Origin: Syncephalis plumigaleata
Lineage: Eukaryota > Zoopagomycota > Zoopagomycetes > Zoopagales > Piptocephalidaceae
Reading direction: 5' to 3'
Assembly: GCA_025201365.1 (NCBI GenBank)
Contig: JAIXMF010000004.1
Coordinates: 1,178,001-1,242,000, forward strand
Length of the DNA stretch: 64,000 nt
The notes under the pieces are model-generated. The model made no database searches. It saw only the letters and a program-made list of their open reading frames with translations, and had not been told where the DNA came from. The position numbers were made by a program, and so were the translations under genes. Position 1 is the first letter of the stretch. Every line of letters begins with the position of its first letter. Positions 1 through 11,468 of this stretch are shown one piece after another.

Positions 1-1143
1 GTAAGTCATCAATCTGACCGCAATGAATGCATGTACTAATAATATGGCACACGATCCATACGTATGTCCCGGTATAACAGTGTGTAAGTTGTCATTCCAT
101 TTATAAACTATGGTGTACTAATGCTAATTGACCCTCTATCCATACGTATATCTGCTTATAACAGTGTGTAGGTTGCCATTATGGTCGCAATGAATAGATG
201 TACTAACAATGATATCGCACATGATCCACATACGTCCTCGTATGATAGAAAGTAAGTCATTATTATGATTGTAATGAATGGATGTACTAATTACAACATG
301 GTACACGATTAACATATGCTCCTGTATGATAGCAAGTAAGTCATCATATGATTGTAATGGATGAATGAGTACTAATGGCAATATGACATATGATCCCCGT
401 GTGTTTATGCATTGTAGGACGTAAGTGATCATTCTGACTACAGTGAATGAATGCGCTAATTATGATATGGCACACAATTAATACATGTCTGTGTATGATA
501 GGGAGTAAGTCATTATTCTGGCTGTAATCTATGAATGTACTAATCACGTTATGACATACAATCCACCTATGCTCCTGTATGATAGAACGTAAGTTATCAT
601 TCTGACAGTAATGAATGAGTTACTAATCATAGCATGGCGCATGATTTTCTTATTATAGGACGTAAGCTATCATTGTAACTGTAACCTATGAGCGTACTAA
701 TTGTAACGTGGCACGTGATTTCCTGTATGAAAGATTGTAAGTTGACATCCCAATCGAAATGTATGATTGCTAACCGCAATATCGGCACATGTCCAACATA
801 TGTTTGCGTATAACAGGTTGTAAGTTATCATTCTGGTTATAATGAGTGAGATACTAATGATAATATGACACATGATATTCATACATTTGTGGATAACAGT
901 GCGTAAGTTACTATTCTCGATGATAACGTATAGGTGTACTAATGTTAACATGACATATGATCCATATACGCTTGTGTACGATAGCGTGTAAGTGAATATC
1001 GCTCACTGTAATGTATGAATGAGTACTAACTACTGTATGGGCATGATTCACGTATGTTTGCGTATAACAGTATGTAAGTTAGCATTCCAGTCGTCATCTA
1101 TAATACGCTAATCACAATACAATACCCATTAATTAAATGATAG
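1..1143 (+). repeat. Tandem array of fourteen homologous intron units (about 84-bp period)
   Basis: Each unit is one intron plus a 3-nt exon. Intron lengths from left to right are 80, 81, 81, 81, 82, 81, 81, 70, 72, 80, 80, 82, 83 and 70. The 5' site is GTAAGT in twelve units and GTAGGT or GTAAGC in the other two. The branch site is TACTAAT/TACTAAC in eleven, and CGCTAAT or TGCTAAC in three. All end in AG, mostly ATAG or ACAG. The bodies are clearly related (shared blocks such as TGTAATGAATG, GGCACATGAT, CTGTGTATGATAG) but have diverged, so signals are better kept than flanks. A shorter fifteenth intron (1153-1203, GTAAGT, TACTAAT, ACAG) is not clearly part of the repeat. The array probably continues to the left, because unit 1 starts at base 1. 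Confidence 0.9.
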
Positions 1144-1372
1144 CAATAAGCAGTAAGTAATACTTCAAATGATCATACTCATACTAATCCATTATGACTA
1201 CAGAACAAGACGAGGACATCATCAAGTAGATATTATAGGTATTCAAGTCAAGAATGTATTGGTGCAAGACCCTTTAGTGTCCACGCTATTCAAGTCATTA
1301 TTCCTTGATACAACAACAACAAGTATATCTACAAGTCCCTTCCGTCTATTCATCCATGGTCCTATCACATAA
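1..1372 (+). CDS. 3' part of a gene built of single-codon (3-nt) microexons; product unknown
   Basis: Seen: fifteen consecutive GT-AG introns. Between them lie exons of 3 nt at 81-83, 165-167, 249-251, 333-335, 418-420, 502-504, 586-588, 659-661, 734-736, 817-819, 900-902, 985-987 and 1071-1073, then 9 nt at 1144-1152, then a terminal exon from 1204. The triplets are TGT TGT AAA CAA GAC GGA AAC GAC ATT GTT TGC CGT TAT. Read in the frame of the terminal exon (introns in phase 2), the splice product is open and continues into an ORF with TRRGHHQVDIIGIQVKN and a stop at 1370-1372. Reading each exon as one codon is also open and gives a CCKQDGND-type peptide ending CAA TAA at 1147-1149. I favour the first reading because the terminal exon has an in-frame relative near 57.8 kb. 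The 5' part lies outside the window. No family was recognised. Transcription is not shown by the sequence. Confidence 0.55.
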
Positions 1373-1420
1373 ATATCAACTAATGGCTGATCCATTGATT
1401 GAATAAATATGTCGTATTCT
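1204..1420 (+). repeat. Dispersed segment, copy A (terminal exon of the microexon gene)
   Basis: This stretch matches 57740-57925 closely. The match starts within a few bases of the inferred splice junction, covers the ORF with QVDIIGIQVKN, and continues past the stop to a shared TTGAATAAATAT block that could be a polyadenylation signal. The two ORF gaps I see are multiples of three. Copy A has about 35 extra bases just before the AATAAA block. The pair may be two genes of one family or two copies of a mobile 3' module. From 1421 to 1696 I see only AT-rich sequence with a T-run, presumably the UTP25 promoter. Confidence 0.7.
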
Positions 1421-1696
1421 GACCATTACACTATTCGATGCCGTCGTTTATCATATTTATTAGCATGTATATGACTATAAAGCGGGAAAGAAAGAGTTTA
1501 AAATGAATCAATAAATGTGACCGTTCGCTTTATCATTGAGGCCAGAGCAAATTCTAAGAATGATCATGAAATTTGTTTGTTTGTTTAGTTTTTTTCTTTT
1601 TTTCTTACTGGTCAACTAAACGCTGTTTTCCTTCACACTATTTTTTATTAATTCAAATTAGTTTCTCCGTCTTCTTTCATTTAAACATTACACCTT

Positions 1697-4560
1697 ATGT
1701 CGCCGCAAAGAACCATACGATCAAAGTCTAGTTTGCCACGCAAACGACCGCTTAACACGGAAACTAAAACAAGTACGATAGCCGATTCTGCGGAGACACC
1801 AACGGAATCATCCTATCGTACGTTATTTCAAATGCTGAAGAAAGCCCGTAAATCTAAGCGTCAAGTGGCAGCTCACAGTAAAGAAAGCGAACTAGATGCA
1901 TCGAAGAATACGCAAATTGATGAATTAGAACAGCTATCATTGAATGAGAAGAGTGACCATGAGGAAGAGGAAGGAGAGGAAGAGACGTTTGACGATAGCG
2001 AGGAGAGTTCAGCTGTAACTGGTATTTCAGGTAGCGTCACATGCATATGCACAATCATAGCATTCTATGAAATAGTACTAATAAGATGATCCAGCATATG
2101 AAAAATACTATAGCGAAAGTCTATCCGGAAAAATGAGTGAACTCGCGACACTTATTGATGAGAAGCAATGGCGTTGCTTTACAGGTAGCAATAAAGCCAT
2201 GGGACAGATCGCTTACTACACACTGGATAGATCGTCGGTTGACGAGGAAGCAAAAGACGTGGATAATTTTGAGCAAGCTACATCGGCATTACTATCGCCC
2301 TCATCTACTATTTGTCAGAACTCATTTGGTATTAAACAGCGTTTACGGACTGCTTGGTCTAATAGAAAGACGACAAAGTCAAAATCATCTACTAGTGGTA
2401 AGTTTATAGTTATTACTTGACATTAATATATCATATTGATTTGTACATGTATATGTGGGTATGGTAGATTCAGTTACTCCAATTCAGGTGGATACATTAC
2501 AAAAACCACTTTTATCTATTATGCGACACTATCGGGATATAATGTATACCAATAGAGATGCTTCTCAGGCTGATAGCATTCGTGATATTTACACGTTGCA
2601 CCTGCTCGATCACATTTACCAAACTCGCGATTGTATCATAAAGAATAATACACGACTAGCCAAGAGTCAATCGGATGAATCGACGACTGGCGATGACATG
2701 GATGAAAAGGACGAGCTACGTGATCAAGGATTTACTCGACCAAAGGTATTGATAGTATTGCCGACGCGTAGCTCTGTTGTACGCCTAGTGGATGCCTTGA
2801 CTCGTCTCTCTGGATGCGATAGTATAGTAAGTTACTGCAGTGTTACTCATTCGAATGTATCGTAAACGATTAAACATGATCATGTTAGCAACAATATAAA
2901 CGATTTCAACAAGAATACGGCACTATGCAAGACTTTAATGTCGCACAGGATAATACATCCAAACCAGGTAAGTAACAGTAGAGTGATGGATTAACATGCA
3001 TAACAACTAATGACTATGTGTAGCGGATTATTTAAACTATTTCGCGGGTAATCCCGATGATCATTTCCGTTTGGGTATTCGTTTTACGCGTAAAACAATG
3101 AAATTATGCAGTGAATTCTACTCATCCGATATGATTGTGGCATCACCACTTGGATTACGTACGATTATTGGTGCACAAGGGTAAGAGGAACACACATTCA
3201 TATATATATGCATGTTGAAGTGCTCTAATTATCTTTTTGTAATAATCTATGATATTACAACATTCATTAATGTATAGAGAAAAGAAACGGGATTTCGACT
3301 TTTTATCCTCTATCGAGATACTCGTCATAGATCAAGCTGATAACTTTTTAATGCAAAACTGGGATCATATGGAGGTAAGGGATGAGATTAGCATATTAAA
3401 TACTAAATACTAGTACTAATAGATATGCTGTGTATTAGCATCTATTGAAACATGTTAATCTTATACCGCAAGAGTCACGCGATTGTGACTTTTCTCGAGT
3501 TAAGAATTGGTATTTGGATGGAAGGTAATAATGAAATCAATGAAGGTATACATATATACTTTGATAACCATTCTGTTAAATTAGAGCAAAATATCTACGT
3601 CAAACCCTAGTATTCTCTGATTACTTGACACCTGAATTGAATTCAGTATTTACCAAATACTGTAATAACATTAATGGAAAGTTGAAAATACGTCGTATGA
3701 ATGAAACGGGTACCATTAATGATGTGGCATTACCCATTCAACAGGTAAAGTGAATGATTATGATAATCTAACTGCAAGCATACTTATACTAATGACTATT
3801 TAGATATTCACTCGTATTGATTGTACTTCTATTGCTAAAGCAGCCGATCAACGATTTGAACATTTTAAAACAAAGGTACTGGTCATTATCTAGTACAAAT
3901 GATGAATACTTTATCTAATATTGTTATTGTTATTATGATAGGTGTTTCCTGCTTTACAACAATCAGCTGTGCAACAATCGCGTACCATGATATTCATTCC
4001 TTCATATTATGATTATGTACGCATTCGTAATTATTTCGATGAGATAGATGTTAATTTCGTAGATATTTGCGAGTAAGTAATGAGAGTACTAGTAGTTGTT
4101 CATCAAAAGATTTATAATTTACTTTGCTTATTTGTGTATGCTAGATACTCGGAACCAACCGACATTTCTCGATCACGTACCGCGTTCTTCCATGGAGATT
4201 GTGATTTCATGCTATACACGGAGCGTGTTCACTTTTATCACCGGTAAGCTAAGTTCATACTGAGTCTTATACATTATATAGACAACTAGGAGGATTAGTA
4301 CACCGAGTATTGACACAATAATTGATGATAGTTATCGTATACGTGGTGCACAGCATATCTTTTTTTATCAATTGCCGGAACATGCTCACTTTTATCCCGA
4401 GTTGCTTAGTGTATTATCAGACGCTGTTGATGGTCTACGAGATCTCACCATATCTGCACTTTATTCACGCTATGATCAATTACGCTTAGAGCGTATTGTG
4501 GGTACACAGCGTGCCATTCGTATGATCAAAGGAGAAAAGTCGGCCTATCTTTTCGCTTAA
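1697..4560 (+). CDS. UTP25: UTP25-like U3 snoRNP / small-subunit processome protein
   Basis: UTP25 (DEF in vertebrates) is a nucleolar factor needed for 18S rRNA maturation. Its fold resembles a DEAD helicase with degenerate motifs. Seen: a basic then acidic N-terminus, [26 protein letters not shown], the family block [35 protein letters not shown] with LMQNW after it, and a C-terminus with [20 protein letters not shown]. The gene has about ten exons; the first are 1697-2030, 2086-2397, 2468-2826 and 2889-2967, with GTAAGT-like donors and ACTAAT branch sites. The first ATG of exon 1 is taken as start because it precedes a typical lysine-rich nucleolar leader. The stop lies only 12 bp from the stop of the convergent SRP receptor gene. 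Confidence 0.93.
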
Positions 4561-4572
4561 GCGTACTATCAT

Positions 4573-5694
4573 TTATTGAGTAATAATAGAGGCCATCCAT
4601 TCGCGAACCGGCATTAATCCTTTCTCATTATCATTATCCTGTTGTGATTGTCGGGAAGAACAAGCCACTTGATCTACCAACTGTGGTAGATGAGTAAACT
4701 CAAATGGTTCACCCTCATAGCCAAGATATCGATCTGTAGTAAAAGTCATGTCATCTAGTTGTGAGTCTACTGCAGCTGTACGAGTTACTCGAATACGATC
4801 ACTAAATAATAATAATAGCAATAGCAATAAACATAAATATATACACGAGTATTATTATTATTTGGTAAAAGTAACCTACATCTCAGCTTCTAACATGGTG
4901 CGACAACGTTCAGGTGTATACGCTGTAGCGAGATCTGATTTATGACAAGCCAATAGTACGGGCACTTCACGTTCAATAAGATGTCGATCACTTAGTACAT
5001 CGTACAAGTATCTATGTGTATACATTATGATATACAGTAATAGTAATAAGTTATCCATTTAAACCTAGTCAAAGACGGGAAACGTACTCTGCTGTCTTGC
5101 GCACGTCCTTACTCAAACGAGATGCATCCAGCACGAATATAATGGCGCGTGCAATAGGTGTAAAGTGATGCAATTGATAGCGTAGTTTCTCATGACCAGG
5201 CACATCAATGACACGAGTGACAAGCTAGTTAACCATGTAGTAGTATCCGTATTATTATCAATAAGCTTTCAATATTCTAAATAATCACGCATACCTCATT
5301 GCCATCTGCATCCTGTAGATTTACTAGCATGGTGTTTTCTTTAAGTGATGTCTGGGTATCAACCCAGATATCGTTCGATAGCTGACAATAATGATAATAG
5401 TGACAATACTAGTAAGTAGACATGATCAGTAGTATAGTAATCTATGACTTACTCGAGCCAGCATATTGGTCTTGCCGCTAGAACAAGGACCAAGTAGTAG
5501 GAATGCATCAGCGCGTTGTTGTCTACCACGTCCTATAACCACTACAACGACCACAACTATAATAATAATAATAATAATAATAGACTATGAGTCTAACTAC
5601 TAGTAACAAGTGTATACTGAATAGACTACGTACCAACACTGATCAAGGCCAATAGTAATAGCCAAGTAGTATAATCACCAACTAATGTAAACAT
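4573..5694 (-). CDS. SRPRB: Signal recognition particle receptor subunit beta
   Basis: This is the membrane-anchored small GTPase that holds SRP receptor alpha at the ER. Seen on the minus strand: an N-terminal membrane segment (MFTLVGDYTTWLLLLALISV), P-loop LLLGPCSSGKTNML, the G3 motif DVPGHE, FVLDASRLSKDV, and the G4 motif as HKSD in VPVLLACHKSDLA. The C-terminus ends VREWMASIITQ. About six exons with small introns; some introns carry AAT or TAG triplet runs (for example 5559-5582). It is divergent from UPF2, with about 240 bp between start codons, so the two probably share a promoter region. It is convergent with UTP25. Confidence 0.92.
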
Positions 5695-5937
5695 GATATG
5701 AACTAGAAATAACGATAGAGTAGGAGAAGCATGAAATTATCCAAACATGAAATGATGTAATTTGTTATGACCTGAATGATTAGCGCTCTATTTCACAAAG
5801 TACAGTGTTTTTTCCAGTACTTCTGCTTCTACCTACTTTAGCCTTATCTATTTGTATCCGATATCGTATACTCGTACGCTAGTACCACTAGAGGTTTATT
5901 CGATTGTATATCCTACTTGAAGGTAACCGAGTATATC

Positions 5938-8900
5938 ATGTCTGTTGCCAAGGACGCCGATACGATAAAGCTATTTCGAGAGCTTCGACAACAGAATCTC
6001 GATGCATGGCGTAGTAAACCAGGTATAGCCTAACTATTTAACTAGTTCACCTATCTAGTCTATTTGACTAATAATACTAATAATACTGCTATTATTGTTA
6101 TTTGTAGATCCGGAACAGTTCAAAAATCTTGATTCTAATTTGAAAAAAAATACCGCGTTTATTAAGAAATGCCGGGCTTCATTAGGTCAAGATGCGTTGA
6201 CTCAACTAAAGCGAGATATTAAACAACTTAAATTGGAGAAATACGTTAGCGAGATTGTTACAGCAATACCCGAGGGACTACAACGATGCAAACGTGAGGC
6301 TGACGTGGCAGCCGCTGTTGAGGCAAGTTTTCACCTCACTTGTTATTGATTAATTGAAAGGAGGGAGGGAGCGAGAACAATAGATAGTAGCTAACAGTAT
6401 GTTACACCATTAGATTATATCCTTGTTACATCAACGTTTCTCGGATACTTTCTCACTTCCATTAGCGCAACAGTTGGAACGAGCAATGTCGCCCACACCC
6501 AAGGCACAACTTAATGCAATGTCGGCGGAACAACGTGAACGTGATGAAGCGGCACGCGTATCTCGTCAACGTATACTTGGTCGTATTTTTATCGATTTAT
6601 GGCTAGCGGGTATTTTTGTTGGTATGGATAATGGCAAGGAGAAGGAGCGTTCTATTCGCACAGATGATGATATGGTATATCGATCACTTCATGAATTGGT
6701 AATGACTAGAGATGAGATACAATCATATTAGATAGTCATTGCAGATTAGCTAATAAGTATCATGATTATTATGATTATTCTAGTTATCTGATGATCCTGA
6801 TCATGTCAACCTGCCCATCGCTATTTCATTTTCACGTTATTTTGGTGGACAGATTCTTAATATTATGACTAGAAAGACACGTAAACCGGATGAACCAGAC
6901 AATACGACAACGAATGAGTCGACAAAGGAAGAAGTACTAGTTAATATTTATCCTGATGAAATAATATCTAAAGAGTTACGTCAGAAATATGTTCAATTGC
7001 TTACGGAATACTATCGATCTGTTTGTAAGCATATGGTTCGTGATTATAGAGTAAGTAGTAGTAACACTATAGTATTGATTATGATTGACTAATGATTTGA
7101 TTATATGTATAATACAGCATATGAAACGAATTGAACGACGTAACAATGAATGGGCCATTGCTCGCGGTGAGATTAACGAGGAAACACAACAGAACTTTGA
7201 TCGAATTGTAAAGAATTATGAGAAATTACAAAGTAGCACACAAAGGTGAGACTGTACATTTATGATAACATTGCACTCGTCTAATAGTCGTTTATTTATT
7301 TTAGTTTGGCCGATTATCTCAATAAGGATATGCCTGAATTGCCGGTAGAAGAGGATACACCTACAGGAGTGTCACTGATTAAAGCAGGAGGACGAGATGA
7401 AGATGAAACAGTGAGTGGATTACTATTACTACTATTATTAGTTGGAGTAAGGATAGATTGACTAAAATGTCATTTATTAGGATCTAGGTAATGGTGTATG
7501 GGAGGATGAAGATTCGCGATTATTCTATGAGTCAATACTGGATCTTAAAAATGCCGTGCCTGCTATATTATTGGAGGGGCGTAAAGGCAAAAAGGAAGCT
7601 ACTACTACAACTACTACTACAACAGTAGAGGAATCGAATGCATCAACAACTAACAATAATGAGAATGAAATTGAAGAAGCAATGCGACAAATGATGGAAC
7701 GTATGGGAGTTAATGATGAACATGGAGACAATCAATATGACGTTAATCATAGTGGCGAACAAAATGAGGATATAGATGATACGGTCAATCCAGATTCATT
7801 GTTTAAGTTGGACGATACAACAGCGACCAATGAAGAGGATAAACCAACTTATGAAGATGGTACTCAAGCAGCAGCAGCAGCAGCAGCTAGCGGTAAAATT
7901 GGTACATCAGCCAAATTGGACAGTCTACTGGCTAGACTACCCGCTATGAGTAATCGTGAATTAATCGATAGGGCCGCCATTGATTTCTGCTTTCTAAATA
8001 CAAAAGGATCGCGTAAACGATTGGCACAAGTAAGTAGACTATCATGAGAAATAAAGAGAATATCTAATATATCTATACTCTATATATGTACGTGTTATAG
8101 GCATTGTATAGTGTGCCACGTACACGATTGGATCTATTGCCCTATTATGCACGTTTGACCGCCACCCTTCATCCTTATATGGCGGACATTAGCGAGCTTG
8201 TAATGGCTGGTTTAGATAGTGAATTTCGCTACTTATCCCATCGAAAGCGTAAACATCTACTAGAGTCACGTATTCGAAATGTTCGATATATCGCTGAACT
8301 AGTTAAATTCGGTGTTACACCATTGCATACTGTGTTCCATTGCTTTAAAGTGCTACTTGATGATTTCTCACCGGAAAGCATTGAGGTACTTTGCCATTTA
8401 CTCGATAGTTGCGGTCGATTTCTGTATCGGACACCTACGACGCATACACGTACCAGCTCGATGGTAAGCTAAATGGATGTGTAAAACTATGATCATCATC
8501 CTTATCAGCTAACATGTATTTTACGTATAATTCATCTAGTTGGATATAGTAATGAAAAAGAAACAGGCGCTACCGTTAGATGCACGTCTTACCATGATGA
8601 TCGAGAATGCTTATTATCAGGTACAACTAGAGCTGTTATTTATTAGTATTAGTATTACCATATTAATGCGTATTCCTACTCTTTAGTGTAATCCACCTGA
8701 AGCTGTAGTACGTGAACCGAAACAACGATCAGTTATCGAGCAATATGCACGTAAATTGATATTTACCGATTTGGGTCCACGTACGGTAGAGCGTGTACTG
8801 CGTAGTATACGTAAATTCCATTGGGATCAACCTGAAGTAAGCATTTACGATTAGAATCATACTGCTGCTGCTGCTAATAGTCATTCACTTACTCTCTCTA

Positions 8901-10796
8901 TATAGGTACTGTCAATGATGGTTCGTCTATTGTCGAAACCATGGAAGGTCCAGTATAGTCAGTTGCATTTATTGGCAGTATTAGCCAGTGGCTTGTATCG
9001 CTACCATAGTGCATTAGGTGTCATGGTCATTGATAGTCTATTGGAAGAGATTCGTATTGGCTTAGAGGTATATATATATATTGATAATGCTTGGATATTG
9101 TTTTTAACATGTAACTAATGATTGTAGAAAAATCTATTCCGTCACAACCAACGTCGTGTCTCGGTGGTTCGCTACTTGGGCGAGTTATACAACTATCGGA
9201 TGATAGATTCATCTATCGTTTTTGAAACGTTATATACTATTATTACACTAGGTCATGGTAAGTACTAGTTGTGGGAGGAGGGGAATAAGAGTGTAGGCAA
9301 ACAGTATACTAATATTGTACTCAATCAATCTTAGAGAATGGTAGGCCAGCATTGGGCCGCATTTGTTGGCTAGATCTACCGAATGACTTTTTCCGAGTTC
9401 GTTTATGCTGCGTTCTACTGGACACTTGCGGCATCTATTTCAACAAAGGACCATCGAAAACTAGACTGAATGCATTTTTGACATTCTTCCAGGTGAGTTG
9501 TATAATCGAATACTTGAGTCATGATTACTAATAGACTGATGATACGTAGATGTACTGCTTAACCAAAGGTCCAATGCCCATGGATGTTGACTATATGGTC
9601 AAGGATCTGTATGATGTAAGTAGCAGAGTTAGCATGTAACATAACTAGTTACTAATGTACTGCTACCATTAGCTATTGCGTCCACATATGACACTGTATA
9701 CGAGTTATGAGGAGGCACAAAAAGCAGTTGATGAAATGCTACTGGCTAATCTTAATGCTGTACAAGGTAAGCTAATATAAACTGCATAGAGTGGCGCAAT
9801 GCTAATACAAAGTGATGATTAGCTTCCGTGGGCGATGCACCTAATGCAGATGAAACAATAGAGGAATATATAGAAGAAGAAGAGGAGGAAGAAGCGGAAA
9901 GTGATCGTTCAGAAGAAGATGAAGAAGAGGAACACGAAGAGGAAGAAGAGGAAGAAGAGGAGGAAGGCGATGAAGGAGAGGAGGAGGAAGAGGAAGTACC
10001 GGCAGCTGATGAGGATAATGAAGAGAATAACAAGGAACACGGTACGCTTGTCGATCCGGATGACGATAATGTTGTTGTAATACTAGGACGAAAGGAGGAA
10101 AGAGACGTTGACGAGGAATTTGAAAAGGAATTCAGTTTAATGATGGCAGAAAGTTTAGAGTCACGTAAATTTGAACGTAAAGCAGGCGCATTAGATGTGG
10201 CAATTCCCATGCATTTACGCGGATGTAAGTCAATCAACTAATCAGCATAGTGAATATAGGCTGACTACTCGTTGTTGTTGTTGTATTCAACCGCAATATC
10301 ATCATATATAGCGCATAATGAGGCAGTACCGCAGAACACACCAGCCGATGAACGACACGTTTCCTTTACACTTTTACTAAAGCGTGGTAATCGACAACAG
10401 GTAAGCTCGCGTTCTATGCGCCTATTGTATCGAATCTAATGTGGACGATTAGACCAAAACGGTAGATGTACCATCCGATTCGGCATTGGCCGTGTCAACA
10501 CGTCAGAAACAGCATGCGGAAAAGGAGGAGAAACAGCGACTGAAGCAACTGGTACTTAACTATGAGGAGCGTGAACAAGCGCAAGAAATGCAATGTAAGT
10601 GATTGCACTGCACACCGTATCAATACATTACTAACCAATGGTATATGTGTGTATAGCATTGAAACGATCACTAGCTCATCAGGGAATCAATTTCAAATAC
10701 GGCTCTCATGCTACGAATCAAGGACGTCAACAGCATCACCAGCAACATCATCAGCAACAACGTGGTGCATCGCACTATGGACATCACGAGAAATAG
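5938..10796 (+). CDS. UPF2: UPF2 / NMD2, nonsense-mediated decay factor with MIF4G domains
   Basis: UPF2 bridges UPF1 and UPF3 in nonsense-mediated decay. Seen: an N-terminal helical block with NLDSNLKKNTAFIKKCRASL that opens the first MIF4G domain, further MIF4G-like helical exons (for example PRTRLDLLPYYARL at 8100-8470 and RVRLCCVLLDTCG-type sequence near 9400), a long Glu/Asp tract at about 9850-10080, and the C-terminal UPF1-binding region (FERKAGALDVAIPMHLRG, then FTLLLKRGNRQQTKTVDVP). The last exon ends in a His/Gln-rich tail with stop 10794-10796. More than a dozen exons. The gene appears unbroken, which matters as a control for the frame breaks seen elsewhere. The ATG at 5938 is the only start that joins the first short exon in frame. 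Confidence 0.93.
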
Positions 10797-11468
10797 TCAT
10801 CGATTAAACGTGCAGCTAAACGATATAACGCGTGGCACTTTTTAATTAGCACACCTATTCACACCAATAGGCTTACCTTCAAGCGATAATATACACATAC
10901 CAATGTATATGTATACATTGCCATCTATCATATGAGCCATCGCTCATTCATGACTACAACAATGGTTCTTTATATTCTTTGGCGGATAATCCTGCTTGAC
11001 CTATAGGCATGAAATCAAGATGACCCGAGTAATTATCAAACATTGCTCTGTTACTAATCTACCAATAAAGTAAAGATAATATACGCATAGTAATGATTGT
11101 GCAATAACAGGCAATATATATATGTGCGTATATTAATCATACATACTCGCACCTGTAAAGATGTAGTAACATACAGCATTTGTTCACAAAGCTAAAGAAT
11201 TCTCGGATGGTAATAACTTGTCGCAAATGTGAATGGTAGCATGGAATTATTTAGTGTGGCCTTTTTTCACTCTAATAACATGCAGGTCATGCATCCCAGA
11301 ATAATCGCATGGTACTAGAACAAAGACTTTGGTGAATAGATGCATGCATAACTGACGATAACTGGTTTATTCATACGTGTCACAGCATCGAATGGTACCT
11401 ATTGCGTGGTATAACATCAAACAACTTGTAATACTCGATGCCATTCATTTCATTCTCATTTTAACACC
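10797..11468. other. Intergenic, no gene seen
   Basis: AT-rich 3' flank of UPF2 and upstream region of the seven-TM gene. I see no ORF with coding character, no tRNA-like structure and no clear repeat. Confidence 0.6.

Noticed and set aside
136-951. Minus-strand ORFs of 60-100 codons across the microexon array, with a repeating amino-acid pattern
   Set aside because: They are antisense readings of the 84-bp repeat; the strong signals (donor, branch, acceptor) are all on the plus strand.
1-1143. Interpretation of the array as plain satellite DNA
   Set aside because: It is a tandem repeat, but a satellite does not explain why donor, branch site and acceptor are kept in each of fourteen units while the triplets between them differ.
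1-1143. Interpretation as recursive splice sites (zero-length exons)
   Set aside because: Recursive sites have AG directly followed by GT; here there are always three bases between AG and GT. Not fully excluded without RNA data.
9752-10237. Minus-strand Ser-rich ORF
   Set aside because: Antisense of the Glu/Asp-rich tract of UPF2.
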